Of a DNA stretch of 64,000 nt, positions 22,367 to 32,972 are shown piece after piece. The DNA comes from Adenophora triphylla var. japonica. Taxonomy: Eukaryota > Streptophyta > Magnoliopsida > Asterales > Campanulaceae. Location: contig JAFEMH010007430.1 of assembly GCA_022495995.1 (NCBI GenBank), positions 1 to 64,000 of the forward strand, read 5' to 3'. Position 1 is the first letter of the stretch. Each line of letters begins with the position of its first letter. The translations under genes were made by a program, and so were the position numbers. The notes below the pieces were generated by a model. It saw nothing but the letters and a program-made list of their open reading frames with translations, made no database searches and was not told the DNA's origin.

Positions 22367-23644
22367 TCAATCAGCCGAAAGACCCGCACGATGGGCAATA
22401 TTCTTCACCCTTGCATCCAACTTCTCCACATTTGCATTTATTTGTTCCATGCATGCCCGTTGAGACTCCAACTCCAACAAAACTCTCTCTAACATACCCT
22501 CCACAGAAGCGCCACTAACCGGTGGTGGGGGTAAACATAAACGTGGTACCGGAATTGACTCCGGAATGGACTCGGAACCAAGGTCCTCCACCTTCCAATT
22601 TCTCTCATCCCGAACCCACTTCCGATTGTTATCCGGAAGCACAATACGGGTTGCCAAACAATCACGACCCAAATAATACTTCCCTTCTTCAGATGAGATC
22701 ATACCTATTTGAATACATGACTGCAAATCCAATCGATCACTACCCTTCACTGTCAACAACTTTTTTATCTCACTTTGAAATCTCAAGTGAATAGCTATTG
22801 GTGTGATCAATCCACCAATTGCTATCACTCCCTTCTTTGCCTTCCCTACTTTCTCAAAATGCCTTGCCAAATATGATCCCGAATCCACCTTTCTTTTCGA
22901 GACCATACACCATAAAAAATACAACTCATCCCTTCTCACCGAGCCATCACTTCCACCCCGTGCAAACAAAGTTCTTGCCATTACCCAATGCATATAACGA
23001 AAGCAAGGATTATCAATAGCCGTGGCTTTCGAATTCGATGCATGATAAGTAACTTCTTTAGAAATTTTATACCAAAAACTACTTTGCACAAACTCTCTCT
23101 CATTTACTCTCCTCCTACCACCATTTGGAAAACGAAAAATTTCATTGAACCCAAGAAGAGATAAACTAAATTCTTTATTAAAAAGACGGAATGTAATCCG
23201 CCCCTCTTCTGGCCCATCCAACACTTCCGCTTTAACCGAACTCAAAAATTCCAAAGTCAATCTTGCATAAGTGGGAAATTTAAGAGAAAGAAAATACGCC
23301 CACCCCACATTATCAACCAAATACACAAAATCATCAACCAAACCCAATGTAGAAAGCACCCTATCATCTACATAACGGGTACTCACAATTTTACGCCCCA
23401 ACAACTTCTCAAATCGAATCTTTTGCATTTCATCACGAAACTCAATCCCAAACTCATTATCAACATTAGAAATGCGAGAACACTCACCATGAATAACCTT
23501 TGATTTTGATGTTGAACGAGTGTCCGGACGCTTTCGTTTCGAGCCTCGAGTCATCTTCGATTTTTCCTTGAAAGTCTTTTCTTTAACAACATTTGACAAC
23601 TCATCACTATTTTTCGCACTAGCTCGCGTCCGTCCCATCTCCAA
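22367..23644 (-). CDS. Env-position ORF of Athila-like element E (Athila ORF1/plant transposon-type)
   Basis: Intact 425-codon minus-strand frame, MEMGRTRASAKNSDE to AHRAGLSAD. A basic serine/lysine-rich N-terminus (residues 1-50, KRKRPDTRSTSKSK) precedes a conserved globular part: FEKLLGRKIVSTRYVDD, NVGWAYFLSLKFPTYARLTLEFL (about 115-137), WVMARTLFARG (about 214-224), GLITPIAIHLRF. This pattern is what I recall for Athila ORF1/putative plant transposon proteins between pol and 3' LTR. A C-terminal segment (about 385-420) is a probable coiled coil. It stops 55 bp before B's insertion site. Function unknown; an env-like role is only proposed from position. Confidence 0.7.
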   Translation of the reverse strand: MEMGRTRASAKNSDELSNVVKEKTFKEKSKMTRGSKRKRPDTRSTSKSKVIHGECSRISNVDNEFGIEFRDEMQKIRFEKLLGRKIVSTRYVDDRVLSTLGLVDDFVYLVDNVGWAYFLSLKFPTYARLTLEFLSSVKAEVLDGPEEGRITFRLFNKEFSLSLLGFNEIFRFPNGGRRRVNEREFVQSSFWYKISKEVTYHASNSKATAIDNPCFRYMHWVMARTLFARGGSDGSVRRDELYFLWCMVSKRKVDSGSYLARHFEKVGKAKKGVIAIGGLITPIAIHLRFQSEIKKLLTVKGSDRLDLQSCIQIGMISSEEGKYYLGRDCLATRIVLPDNNRKWVRDERNWKVEDLGSESIPESIPVPRLCLPPPPVSGASVEGMLERVLLELESQRACMEQINANVEKLDARVKNIAHRAGLSAD

Positions 23645-24928
23645 ATTAATAACAATTCTGATTAAATGAAAGCTTTGAAGCTCAGAACACTAAAGAGAAC
23701 GGAGAGAGTTGTGGCGGAAAGGGTTCCACAACGGGGAAGGATTGGAGTGAGGAGTTTGAGGTTTTGATTGGAACTGGGTTTACGTTTTATGGAGGGAGGA
23801 GATGCGGCTGCTAATGGAATTTAGGTGTTGAGATGATTGGTGGAGGAGGGCCGTCTGGATTGGAAGAGGAGAACGGGAATTGCAAAGGTAGAGCCGGCGT
23901 TAGACTTGGCCGGATTTGGGTTTAGCCTGAATTGGGAACGGAAAGAGAAGAGGCTGGGTAACGGTTGGATTGAGACGGAAAGAGAAGAAGGGAGGAGGAC
24001 CTCGGTTCCTGTAATGGAAAGGAGGGGCGGGATCTTGAACGGAGAGGAGGGTTACAGTGGTTCTGGCCGGAGAAAGGTGTGGGTTCCGGCTAGTATGGCA
24101 ATTGAAGGAGCAGCTGAAATGGTGGAAGAAGGAGGAGAGGGTGCGGCTGAAATGGTGGAGGTGGGTTTTGGTTCTCGCCGGATTTGGACTTGGCCGGGAT
24201 TTAGAAGGTTTGGCCGGAATTTCTGCACCTATTCCGGAATTGATGGAGGTTTGCCCGGGGATGGGGGTTTTGCGATTGGAATGGAGAAGAAAAAGGTTTT
24301 GAGTTGATTTGGGAAGGTTTATGGAGAGGGAAACGGTTTTGGGATGGATTGGAGAAGGAGAGGAGGGAGTGTAACGGCGGAGAGAGGAAAGGGTGGGGAT
24401 GGTAATGGTGGCGCTGAACGTGGGGAAGAAATGGGTTAGGGGCGTTTCAAAAAAAATTATTTGATTTTTTTTTTTTTTTTTAATGAAAAGATGAACCCCT
24501 TAGTTAATGGAAATTTTCAATTGACCCCCTCCCCTCATTTCCTAAACAACCCCCTACTTTTGCACAATCTTGAATCATGGCCATGGTTTAAACCATGGCT
24601 TTCCCATGGTTTGCGCAGATCACTTGAGCCTTTGACTACCAAAAAAAACTTCATGGCCATGATAATTTTCATGGGTAGGCCATGGAATGCTCAGATCAAC
24701 TTCTCCTACACATCACCAACAAAACCAAGTAAAATAGCACTGTTTCATGAAAATATATATATATATTTTTTTAATTGAAAATATTTAAATGAAAACAATG
24801 AAATCTAAACTAAGAAAACAAAGGAACAATAATTTTTTTTTTAAAATTTTATTAAAATAAAGGAACTACAAATTAAACTACTCACCTTGGGTTGCCTCCC
24901 AAGTAGCGCTTTGTTTAAGGTCGTATGG
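23645..24928 (-). other. Non-coding leader/spacer of element E between gag and env-position ORF
   Basis: On the minus strand 24400-23650 is strongly pyrimidine-rich with frequent CCGG, like a plant 5' UTR or promoter; a leader for a separate env-position transcript is possible. The plus-strand frame 23837-24307 (156 codons) reflects this purine bias and I do not call it a gene. 24430-24850 is AT-rich with a T14 run (24466-24480) and short CCATGG-containing repeats (24577-24680). Pol, expected here in a complete Athila, is absent. Confidence 0.55.
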
Positions 24929-26122
24929 CTAGACCGATACCAAGGTTATCTTAACCTTCACCTTCCTTCCTTTTGCCCACTTCACCGTCTCGCGGGTCTT
25001 CACTTTCAGTTTTAGCCTCCTAAATATTCCCTTAGATATATGATCATTTAGGGCACAAGGGAATTTTTGACTTTTACGTTTCTTGGGCTTCTTCTCTCGG
25101 GAGTCCTTACCACTTTCTCCGTCTCCAAAGATAGGAGGGATCACCAAAATGATTGAGGATTCGTCATCAGCATTTTCCATGCGTAGAAGTTGGTGTTCAT
25201 TCAAACATGGCTTGTCGATCTTGGCGATAGTGACCATATTTTCTTGAAATTCATTGCCCTGCATCTCACCATAAAGAGCGAGCTCAATTTCATTAACTTG
25301 CTCATGCCATGATTTCTCTACAATTTCTTTCGTCTCCATACAACCCGAACTATCATACAATTGCACTTCACTAGAATTTTCATAGGAGGTTTCATAGACA
25401 AAATCCTCCATTTCATTTTCCAAAAGTGGCTCTTTTTGTAGTTCGTTCTCAAGTTCTTCATCGGAGTCTTCATATACAAAGTTCCCCAATGAGTCCCCCA
25501 ATAGTTGTTCTTTGGTTTGTGCATGGATTATGGTCGAATTTCGATTCCTCACTGCCTCTATCAATTTGTCCAATTCTTTCTCAAGTTTTTTCATTGAAGC
25601 TTCTTGGTTCCCCATTCTTTGGTCAATGGCCACCTGATTTTGTTGCGAGGCCACAATAAAATTTTGCAAAGTTTCCTCCACACTTGGCCTCACGGGTCCT
25701 TGTTGCTGCGGTTGTGGCATCGGTGATATGTATTGTTGCTGAAAATGACCTTGCCCTTGATTTCCTCCCCATGAAAAATTGAGATGATTCCTCCAACCCG
25801 GATTGTACGAGTTGGAAAAAGGATCATTCCGCACTCTTGGTTGGAAAGAATTCATTGCGTTGGCTTTCTTAAGAAATTCTGGAAATTGACCTCGCAATGG
25901 ACACCCCATAATATCATGGGTATCTAAATTACAAATTAAGCAACTTTTGCCCGAACTACTCTGACTTCGACCTTGTACTTGACCTTGACCCGTCATCATC
26001 CCCTCTTGTGGACAATACTCAAAAGAATATGTCCCCGAAGGGCACTCATAAGAACCATGAGAGTATAATTCACAATTTTCACACAACTTATAGATGTCAT
26101 AGTTATACATCCTTGAGTCCAT
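24929..26122 (-). CDS. Gag C-terminal (zinc knuckle) ORF of element E
   Basis: 397 codons starting 100 bp after the primer site, MDSRMYNYDIYKL. CENCELYSHGSYEC (about residues 14-27) and CLICNLDTHDIMGC (about 60-73) are zinc-knuckle-like, followed by NPGWRNHLNFSWGGNQGQ, a hallmark of Athila gag, then a glutamine-rich stretch and a coiled coil (MGNQEASMKKLEKELDKLIE). A glutamate-rich half follows, ending KMVKVKITLVSV-like. The large N-terminal capsid part of Athila gag is missing, so E is an internally deleted, non-autonomous element. Confidence 0.75.
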   Translation of the reverse strand: MDSRMYNYDIYKLCENCELYSHGSYECPSGTYSFEYCPQEGMMTGQGQVQGRSQSSSGKSCLICNLDTHDIMGCPLRGQFPEFLKKANAMNSFQPRVRNDPFSNSYNPGWRNHLNFSWGGNQGQGHFQQQYISPMPQPQQQGPVRPSVEETLQNFIVASQQNQVAIDQRMGNQEASMKKLEKELDKLIEAVRNRNSTIIHAQTKEQLLGDSLGNFVYEDSDEELENELQKEPLLENEMEDFVYETSYENSSEVQLYDSSGCMETKEIVEKSWHEQVNEIELALYGEMQGNEFQENMVTIAKIDKPCLNEHQLLRMENADDESSIILVIPPIFGDGESGKDSREKKPKKRKSQKFPCALNDHISKGIFRRLKLKVKTRETVKWAKGRKVKVKITLVSV

Positions 26123-26222
26123 TTGAATGATTAGTCGTCGGTCACCAAGTTAAAACAAAAAAAATATATACAAAATAATATTTACAATAACAAATAATTA
26201 AATCCACTTTAAAATAAACGCG

Positions 26223-26240
26223 TCCCCGGCAACGGCGCCA
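26223..26240 (-). promoter_or_regulatory. Primer binding site of element E (tRNA-Asp type)
   Basis: On the minus strand TGGCGCCGTTGCCGGGGA lies five bases inside the LTR. This is the complement of the tRNA-Asp 3' end used by Athila elements (from general knowledge). It fixes E's orientation as minus. Confidence 0.85.
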
Positions 26241-26245
26241 AATTT

Positions 26246-27596
26246 TGACGAGTGTCGAATTGCGTCAAAAATAAATTCCAACTCAAACTACCTACAATTG
26301 ATTTGTAGATAGGGTAAGTAGGGTCGAACCACCGAGACACGTATTCAAAGTAGAAAAAATTATTGCTATGAAAAAGAGCTTGTAAAGTGAAGGATTTGTT
26401 GATTTTTAAGACTAATGCTTTTGCAAAAATTAAGTAAAGTTGATTATAAAAGAGATTTCAATAATAAGGAGAAAATTCCCGGAATTGGCTTCACAAATTA
26501 TGCTCAAGTTTCACAATTCATCAATCAAAGTATACTTGGGGTTTTGTTCTTACAAAAGTATGATTGGGACACTTAGGCGGGTGATTTGCAATCAAGTGTT
26601 TCCAATTAATCTAATCCCTTGGCCCGTTCATAGATTAATTGAAAACCCATTTAGAAAAGAAGAACATCAAGAACTACAATTCTTATGAATCTTTTGGCGG
26701 GGAGTCAACAAATTGTAATTATCAAGCAAAGACTAATTACAATTGCGAATTTGGCGGTTCACAATTATAATTTTAGATTATTCAAGAACACATATGGCAT
26801 GCAACATACATATTCTAAAATTCCATTAAAACTACTTGATAATCCCAAGTCTAAAATGAAAATGATGAAAATTAAAACTTAAAACATGAAATTGTTACCT
26901 CCAATCCCCAGAATTTAGATGCTTAACTATCCATTACAGCCTTGATGAACACCAAAATAAAAATAAAAATAAGAAAATGAAAGAAGATGATAACTGAAAA
27001 AATAGTGTTCCCCTTTTAAAAACCCCCCAAAAGCCATCAATTTATATTCCTAAGTTTTTAAAGAAGATGAACATTTGCCATTAATAAAAAAAACCCAACT
27101 AAGCCCAACTAAGCCCAAGCCCGGAACAGCATCCCCTTGGCCCAAACTTCTTCAACCTTCGCCCCAGCTCCTCTCCATGGCCGGCACTTGCTTCACTCCA
27201 TTTGGCCCAGCAAAGCCTTGTTTTGTCCCACTTTTAATTCGTTCCGTCCCATAATTGCAACGTCGTATTTTTCCGCATTTTGGACATTATAAAAATTTCT
27301 GTTGCACTTTCCGACTTGAACTTCATATTTTCGCTTTGCCCTGAACTTTATTTGACCAATTTTTTTCTCCCAACTTTCCAAAATTGCAATTAGGTCCCTG
27401 AACTTCTGAAAATTACAATTTGATCCTTCGAACTTTCAAAGTGGGCACAAAATGCTTCTGATTTGCTAAATCTTCACTTGGACCCCTGAAAACTAGAAAA
27501 CACTAAAAACACCAATTAAAACACACAAAACTCAAGAATTAAGCTAAGAATAAGTTCATAAAGTATTAAATGGATGAGTGTAAAACTCACTCATCA
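26246..27596 (-). mobile_element. 5' LTR of element E (1351 bp)
   Basis: Bounded by TGACGAGTG (26246) and CACTCATCA (27596), imperfect inverted ends. The primer site follows on its minus-strand 3' side. TTGAG at 27597-27601 is the candidate target duplication, whose partner is off-window. AT-rich, no coding capacity; the plus frames 26440-26882 are incidental. Confidence 0.8.
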
Positions 27597-27611
27597 TTGA
27601 GTCGAGAGCAG

Positions 27612-28312
27612 GCTCTGATACCAATTGAAAGATTTGTAGCTAGGACTGTAACCAGATGTGCACAGACTTGTGTGTACAGTTGTGCACACAAGTGTCAGCA
27701 CAACTTACTGAACAAAATTTTCCAGAAAATAAAATAAATAAACAGAATTAAATTGCAGCGGAATAACAATGAATTAAACACTTCAGCAAGACTATGCTTG
27801 CTGGAAACCTTTCATAAAACACAACTTTGTCGAAACACAAGTTGTAAACAAAACTTACAATGAAAGAAAATAAATCTAAGAAAAGACAAAACTCGTTCTT
27901 AATCTAAGAACACCAAACAGAAAACAATCTTGAAATGATCAAGCTTCTGAACTTCAAGAAACAAAATAAAAGCCTCAAAGAAAATATGATTGCTCCATTT
28001 TCTCTCTTGGAAGGCGTGTTGAATAAAGAAGGCGGACGACCCATTATATAGGCAAATAAAATCAATCCTTCCTTGACAAGGATTCAATCACTTCCTTGCA
28101 AATTCGGATCCTCATTTCCTTATCACTAAAAGAGTCCTTTTCTTCCTTGAGTCTTTACCTAAAATACAAAATATATCTAAACTTAAAAGTCAATCATTAT
28201 TCAAAAACCTAATTCTATATTTACAACTTTCCTAATCTATTTATGTAAAAATATACAAACCATAATTACAAAAATAAAAAAGAAATTTCAAGAGTATATT
28301 CATACTCTTTCA
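27612..28312 (-). mobile_element. Copia-type LTR (27626-28312) with tRNA-Met primer site, cut by element E
   Basis: The LTR (687 bp) has termini TGAAAG and CTTTCA. Immediately inside, on the minus strand, is TGGTATCAGAGC (27623-27612), the initiator tRNA-Met primer site. Only about 12 further bases of the internal region remain before the E LTR, so E inserted just inside this element. The minus-strand frame 28087-27899 is not a gene. Confidence 0.8.
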
Positions 28313-28859
28313 CCTTCCTACTCACTTTTTTCCTTAATTTTCATACCTAAATAAAATGGTGAAGCTTAAAATAGGTACGAGAGTTATGTACGAGTGTGGT
28401 TGATAGTGTCTTTCGGAGTACCATTTATAATTTCAAGCATATCTACGGATATACTACATAATTTTACCACCCCTTTAATTAATATTATGTGGTGCCTCGT
28501 AAATAATTTTACGGGTGTAATGTGATAACAACACACACTCTATTCTCCTTGTTCCAATTAATAAAGATGGTGGTTAATCAATCTTTTAGAGTACTTATCG
28601 GTTTGTTTGGAGATTGGACAGGAAGAAGTGGAGATAGAGGCTAAGCCTCTAAGGCTATAGGGCACAAAGAAAAGCTTTCCTCAGCGATAGTAACGGTGAA
28701 GAAGAAAATAAACGGCGAGTTAATTGCATTAGGAAGACTGGTTTAGTACCGTTAACATCAGCCCAACAACTCAACCTCCTGCCAGCAAATTATGATCATA
28801 CTCACTGAGTTTAACCCATTGGTCGAGTCGAGCCGATCCGTCTAAAATGATTCCGTTAA
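28313..28859. other. Intergenic sequence, no feature recognised
   Basis: Moderately AT-rich, no open frame above 60 codons, no terminal repeat found on inspection. Confidence 0.5.
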
Positions 28860-29095
28860 GGAAAAGTGTGAGAAGAAAAAATGTTGCGAGTGTAATTTGA
28901 AAATAGGAGAGAGAATTAGTGGAGGAAATAGTGAATTTAAAAAGTGTTGTGAGTGTAGAGGAGAGAGAATTAGTGGAGGGAATAGTGGATGTGGTAATAG
29001 AATATTAATAAATATTTCATTTTTAGGAAAGGGTGACGCTTCAAACGGGACACCCTTTTGGGTAAAAAGTGACGCTTCGAGTGGGACGGAGGGAG
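28860..29095. mobile_element. Degenerate Stowaway-like MITE
   Basis: The right end GGGACGGAGGGAG followed by TA (29096-29097) is the Stowaway terminus seen intact at 33987 and 45878. The left terminus is not recognisable. Inside, a segment around GAGAGAATTAGTGGAGG is repeated (about 28910 and 28965), as is a GTGACGCTTC segment (29032 and 29069). Confidence 0.55.
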
Positions 29096-29388
29096 TATAA
29101 GACATCACCATTGAAAGATAGCCTACTTTTTATTTTGTATTTCAATATTTTTTAATTCGAACATAATTTTAAACCAAAATTATAAAAATGTTTTACGGAG
29201 TATGTGATAATTTTTGACATTCTTCAATCAAATTAATGGTTTCGCCATTGATTGTAGAGACGGTAATTCTCTTAACTTATTTTTTTAGTCTTGATTTCTT
29301 ATTGTTAGGAAAACTGCTTAAAATAGTTGATATGTTCGTGAAAAATATATTTGGACCTACATAGATTTAATGGGGCCCAATACATTAA

Positions 29389-30210
29389 GGGGCGTTTGGT
29401 TCGGTGGAAAAAAAGTGAAGGAATGGAATGGTCAATGGAATGGAATTCCTGAAGGAATTGGAATGGTAAAAAACTGGTCAAACCCCTCCGTTTGATTGGC
29501 ACGGAATGGAATGGAATTGTCATTCAATTCCTTGGCAAATCATGTTTGGTTTGAAAATACAAATTATAGGAATGGAATGAAAATATATAAAATGACCAAT
29601 TTACCATTTTTAAAAAAAATATTTTTCGTGGGGGTTGGGGGGGTGGGTGGGGGGGTGGGTGGGGGAGTGGGGGGGTGGGTGGGAGGGTGGGGGTAGGGCA
29701 GGGCTGGAAGGGGGGGGAGGCAAAAAAAAAAATTTGTGGGGCTGGGTGGGGGGGAGGGGTAGGGCGAGTGAAGGGTGGAAGGGGGTAGGAAAAAAAAAAA
29801 TTGTGTGTGGGGGGTAGGGCGGGGAGTTTGGTGGAAGGGGGAGGGGTAGGCAGAAAAAAAAAAATTTGTGGGGTGGGGGGTGGGGGTAGGGCAGGGCTGG
29901 GCTGAAAGGGGGGGGGTAGGCAGAAAAAAAAATTTGTGGGGGTGGGGGGTGGGGTAGGGAAGGGGCTGATTGGGGGTGGGTAGGGGGGTAGGGGTGATTT
30001 GGGTTTGGGGGTATTTTGGTCCAAATTTTTTTTTCCATCACCAAGGGAATTCCTCATTCCTTCCAATATTGGAAGGAATGAATTTTCATTCCGTAGGGAA
30101 TGGAAAAAAAATCATTCCAACGAACCAAACAGGCCGAAGGAATGAAGTCAACGAAATTGACCATTCCATTCCGCCCCGAAATGGCCAATTCCGCCGAACC
30201 AAACACCCCC
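29389..30210. mobile_element. PIF/Harbinger-like MITE with internal G-rich array
   Basis: Termini GGGGCGTTTGGTTCGG and, inverted, GGGGGTGTTTGGTTCGG; the sequence TAA flanks both ends (29386-29388 and 30211-30213), the target site of PIF/Harbinger elements. 822 bp, no transposase. Subterminal segments contain repeated GGAATGGAAT on the left and complementary ATTCCATTCC on the right. Confidence 0.75.
29625..30010. repeat. G-rich minisatellite, G-quadruplex-prone
   Basis: About four to five units of roughly 75-100 bp, each an A-run, ATTTGTG(T)G, then many GGG/GGGG tracts separated by single bases. Plus strand is almost free of C. The minus-strand frames (29524-30066, 29610-30044) are proline-rich translation products of this composition. 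Confidence 0.85.
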
Positions 30211-31480
30211 TAAGAATGGATGAAGGACCAAAAACTAGGCCCAAGATAGATTGAAGATAGATTGAAGGAGAAATGACAACATTACCAGTATGTTGACGGG
30301 AAACAAGACCCAGCGAGAAGCCCATTAGCGCCCATCTTCAAATAGTAACGATGTAGTCTCAAAGTAAGATCCCGCATGACGAGATTCGAACCAATGACAA
30401 TAAGGAAGGTTGTCGCCAAGGTGAGGATGTCGTCAAGTGGCGACATGCGAGCTAACATCAATATTTCAGAAACAAACAAAGACGTGATACTTGAGCCCAC
30501 AAAATCTAGTTATTATGAAATGATGAACTGCCTGTTATAGAAAGGGTGGCATATCCACAAACTTTGAGTGCTTATGCACGTTCAATAGAAAGACGACACG
30601 TGGCAATGGAAATGTGACATGCACATAGCAAGAGAAAGTATATAAACAAGAACTTGAACCAGAATATGTAAGTTTCAAGTACATTTTACAGTGATTTATG
30701 TATTTTCCATTGTACTCTTTCTTTCTCACCTGAACAATTACTTATACTCATTTTTTTTTGACATCGAAAAAAATTCTACTTTTTAAGAAAAAAAAATTCC
30801 TTCAATTCAAAAATGAATATTACTTTCGTCCCAAAATTAATACTATTTTCTATATCAAAAAAAAAAAAATTGCTTCCTTTGTCTCAATGAATATTTAAAA
30901 AAAAAAAATACTACTTTACTTGTCTCAAAAATTAATATTCATTTTCTGAGACGAAGACACTAATATTATAAACATTAATTTTTACAAAAGAATACTACAT
31001 CGTCTAAAAAAATAAATTACTATCTTTGTCCCAATGAATATTTTATAAAATATTACTTCATTTGTTTAAAAAATTAATGTCATATATTGAAACGAATGCA
31101 CTAATATTACAAACATTAATTTTTGAGGCAAATGAAGCAGTATTATTTTTTAAAATATTCATTGGGATGAAGAAAGTAATGTTCATTTTTTTGGACAAAA
31201 AATGTAGTATTATTTTTTGGTTATTCATTTTGAGTCGAAAGTAATATTTATTTTGAAATGAAGATTATAATTTTTTATAGAAGTATATTTTTAAAGTATT
31301 TATTTGAGATGGAAAAAATAATGTTTCTATTTAGTTTTTTTTTATTAATAATTATTATTTTGTAATTTAAAGTGAGACGGAGTTTGTACCTTTGATTTGG
31401 TTTGGATCGGTTGTGGCCTGATTTGAACCGATTGGATTGGGAACAAAAATTGGAAAATGAAAAAGAAAAGAAGAAATAAA
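30211..31480. other. Intergenic, AT-rich with short inverted repeats
   Basis: 30385-30400 has ACGAGATTCGAACC, a possible pol III box B on the minus strand. 30770-31270 holds repeated AATGAATATT/AATATTCATT blocks, including CCCAATGAATATTTTA (about 31031) against TAAAATATTCATTGGG (about 31151), suggesting an eroded MITE. No gene found. Confidence 0.45.
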
Positions 31481-31483
31481 AGA

Positions 31484-31650
31484 AATGGAGCAACCTGTAA
31501 AGGCTTCACCTGATTTTTATTCACCTAATTTTTTACTTTGACCGATTTCTTTTCCAACCGACACCCCACAAGCCGCCGTTCTTCACCTGATTTTTCTAAA
31601 TAAATATTTATTTAGAAAAATCAGGTGAAGCCTTTACAGGTTGCTCCATT
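31484..31650. repeat. Inverted repeat enclosing a 50-bp perfect palindrome
   Basis: 31484-31518 and 31616-31650 are exact 35-base inverted copies. The second arm overlaps a 50-bp perfect palindrome (31581-31630) centred between 31605 and 31606, with arms CTTCACCTGATTTTTC outward of TAAATAAAT. Confidence 0.95.
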
Positions 31651-31717
31651 TTTTTTGATCGGTCACCATGTCAATGATTTATCGATCCTTGTCACAAAGG
31701 ATCCTTGTGTCCGGTTA

Positions 31718-31861
31718 AACTCGCTACATGGTGTAGCGAGTTCTTCTTCGTTAATTAAGTTGATTAATTCAAACACTTAAACCTAATTAAACTAAACTCT
31801 TTACATGGTGTAGCGAGTTTCAACAGTAATATGTTGAACTTGCTACACTGTGTAGCGAGTT
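31718..31861. repeat. Three hairpin repeats CTCGCTACA-tgg-TGTAGCGAG
   Basis: Copies at 31718-31742 (11-bp stem, 3-base loop, perfect), 31794-31820 (left arm mutated) and 31837-31861 (one mismatch). Spacing is 51 and 17 bases. No known element family comes to mind. Confidence 0.85.
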
Positions 31862-32877
31862 ATAAAAAATTGATCATTTTGAAAAATAGTTTGAAATATG
31901 AGTTATTTTGGGATTTATATTTTTAAAATGATATTATTTGAGAAAAAATCCATAATTACTTTATTTATATTTTATCCTTTTTTAGAAACATATACTGGAT
32001 AAGTAACTTTTTGATAAAGTAATAGTAAAAAATAATAGTTTTTAACAAAAAAAAACTATTTTTGTTTTTAAAAAGGAAAATATTTTTATTTTATCATTTG
32101 TTCGTAATAGTAATTAATAATATTTATTTAAAAAAATGAATTTTCTTTCAAAAAAAAATTGATTTTTTTAATTTAAAAATTCAATCAAGTAAAAAAAAAG
32201 GACAAATAATGAGGAAAAATGACTGGCCAAGCTACGACCACCACCGACCTCTTTATTCAAATGTCCAAGCTATTCAGACATATTACTACTTTGCCATGCA
32301 TCTAGGAGGGAAAAATGACTGGCCGAGCTACGACCGGTCAAGAAAGTTGTTTTTTTCTCCTTTATTTCCTACCAGGTGAGGCCTTTTGTTTGTTTTTTTT
32401 TCCTTTTTCTATTTTTGGGGGTGGGGTGTTGGTTGGGGAATAGAATTAGTTAACCGTTTTTTTTTTCAAACCGGTTAGATCCGTTTTTCGGTTAACCGAT
32501 TAACTTTTTTTTTTTTTTTTCAAATTAGGTTTTTAAAGAAATTTTTAACAGAATTAAAAACAGTTACGAAAAAAAGTTAATTTTTTAACAGTTTTGAATA
32601 AAAAAGTTAACTTTTTAATTTTTTTTTTTTTTGAAAAAACAGTTAAAATTTTTAACAGCTTCTGTTAAGTTCTAAATTTTTAACAGCTTCTTTCGTACGA
32701 ATATAAAAATTATTAAATGTGAACATACAAAGATTTTAAAAAATAAATTTGTAAATTAGAAGTAAAATGTGATATATTTTTTCTGATTTAATTCCATTTT
32801 AAAATTATAAATTCCAAAATAACTCACACCCAAATAGGTTGAGCAAGATGATCGACCCGGGTAGGTTGAGCACGCCG
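31862..32877. other. AT-rich sequence without recognised feature
   Basis: Long A and T runs; a segment 'gaaaaatgactggcc(a/g)agctacgacc' occurs twice (about 32213 and 32308); TTAACAG-type repeats at 32540-32690. No open frame of note. Confidence 0.5.
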
Positions 32878-32972
32878 GCAGGTCACACAATAGGTCATGC
32901 AACAGGTCACACAATAGGTCATGCAACATGTCACACAATAAGTTATGAAAAAGGTCACACAACAGGTCATCT
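32878..32972. repeat. 24-bp tandem repeat, about 4 copies
   Basis: Unit AGGTCACACAATAGGTCATGCAAC, itself two 12-mers around AGGTCAYRCAA. The minus-strand frame 32998-32756 reads the repeat as DLLCDLLHDLLCD and is not taken as a gene. Confidence 0.85.

Noticed and set aside
23837..24307. 156-codon plus-strand frame, WKRR/EEGRR-rich
   Set aside because: Antisense to the pyrimidine-rich leader of element E; open only because of purine bias.
29524..30066. 180-codon proline-rich minus-strand frame
   Set aside because: It is the translation of the G-rich minisatellite inside a MITE; three frames give similar low-complexity peptides.
30380..30420. tRNA-derived SINE (ACGAGATTCGAACC box B on the minus strand)
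   Set aside because: No convincing box A at the right distance, no A-tail or duplication found; kept only as a note.
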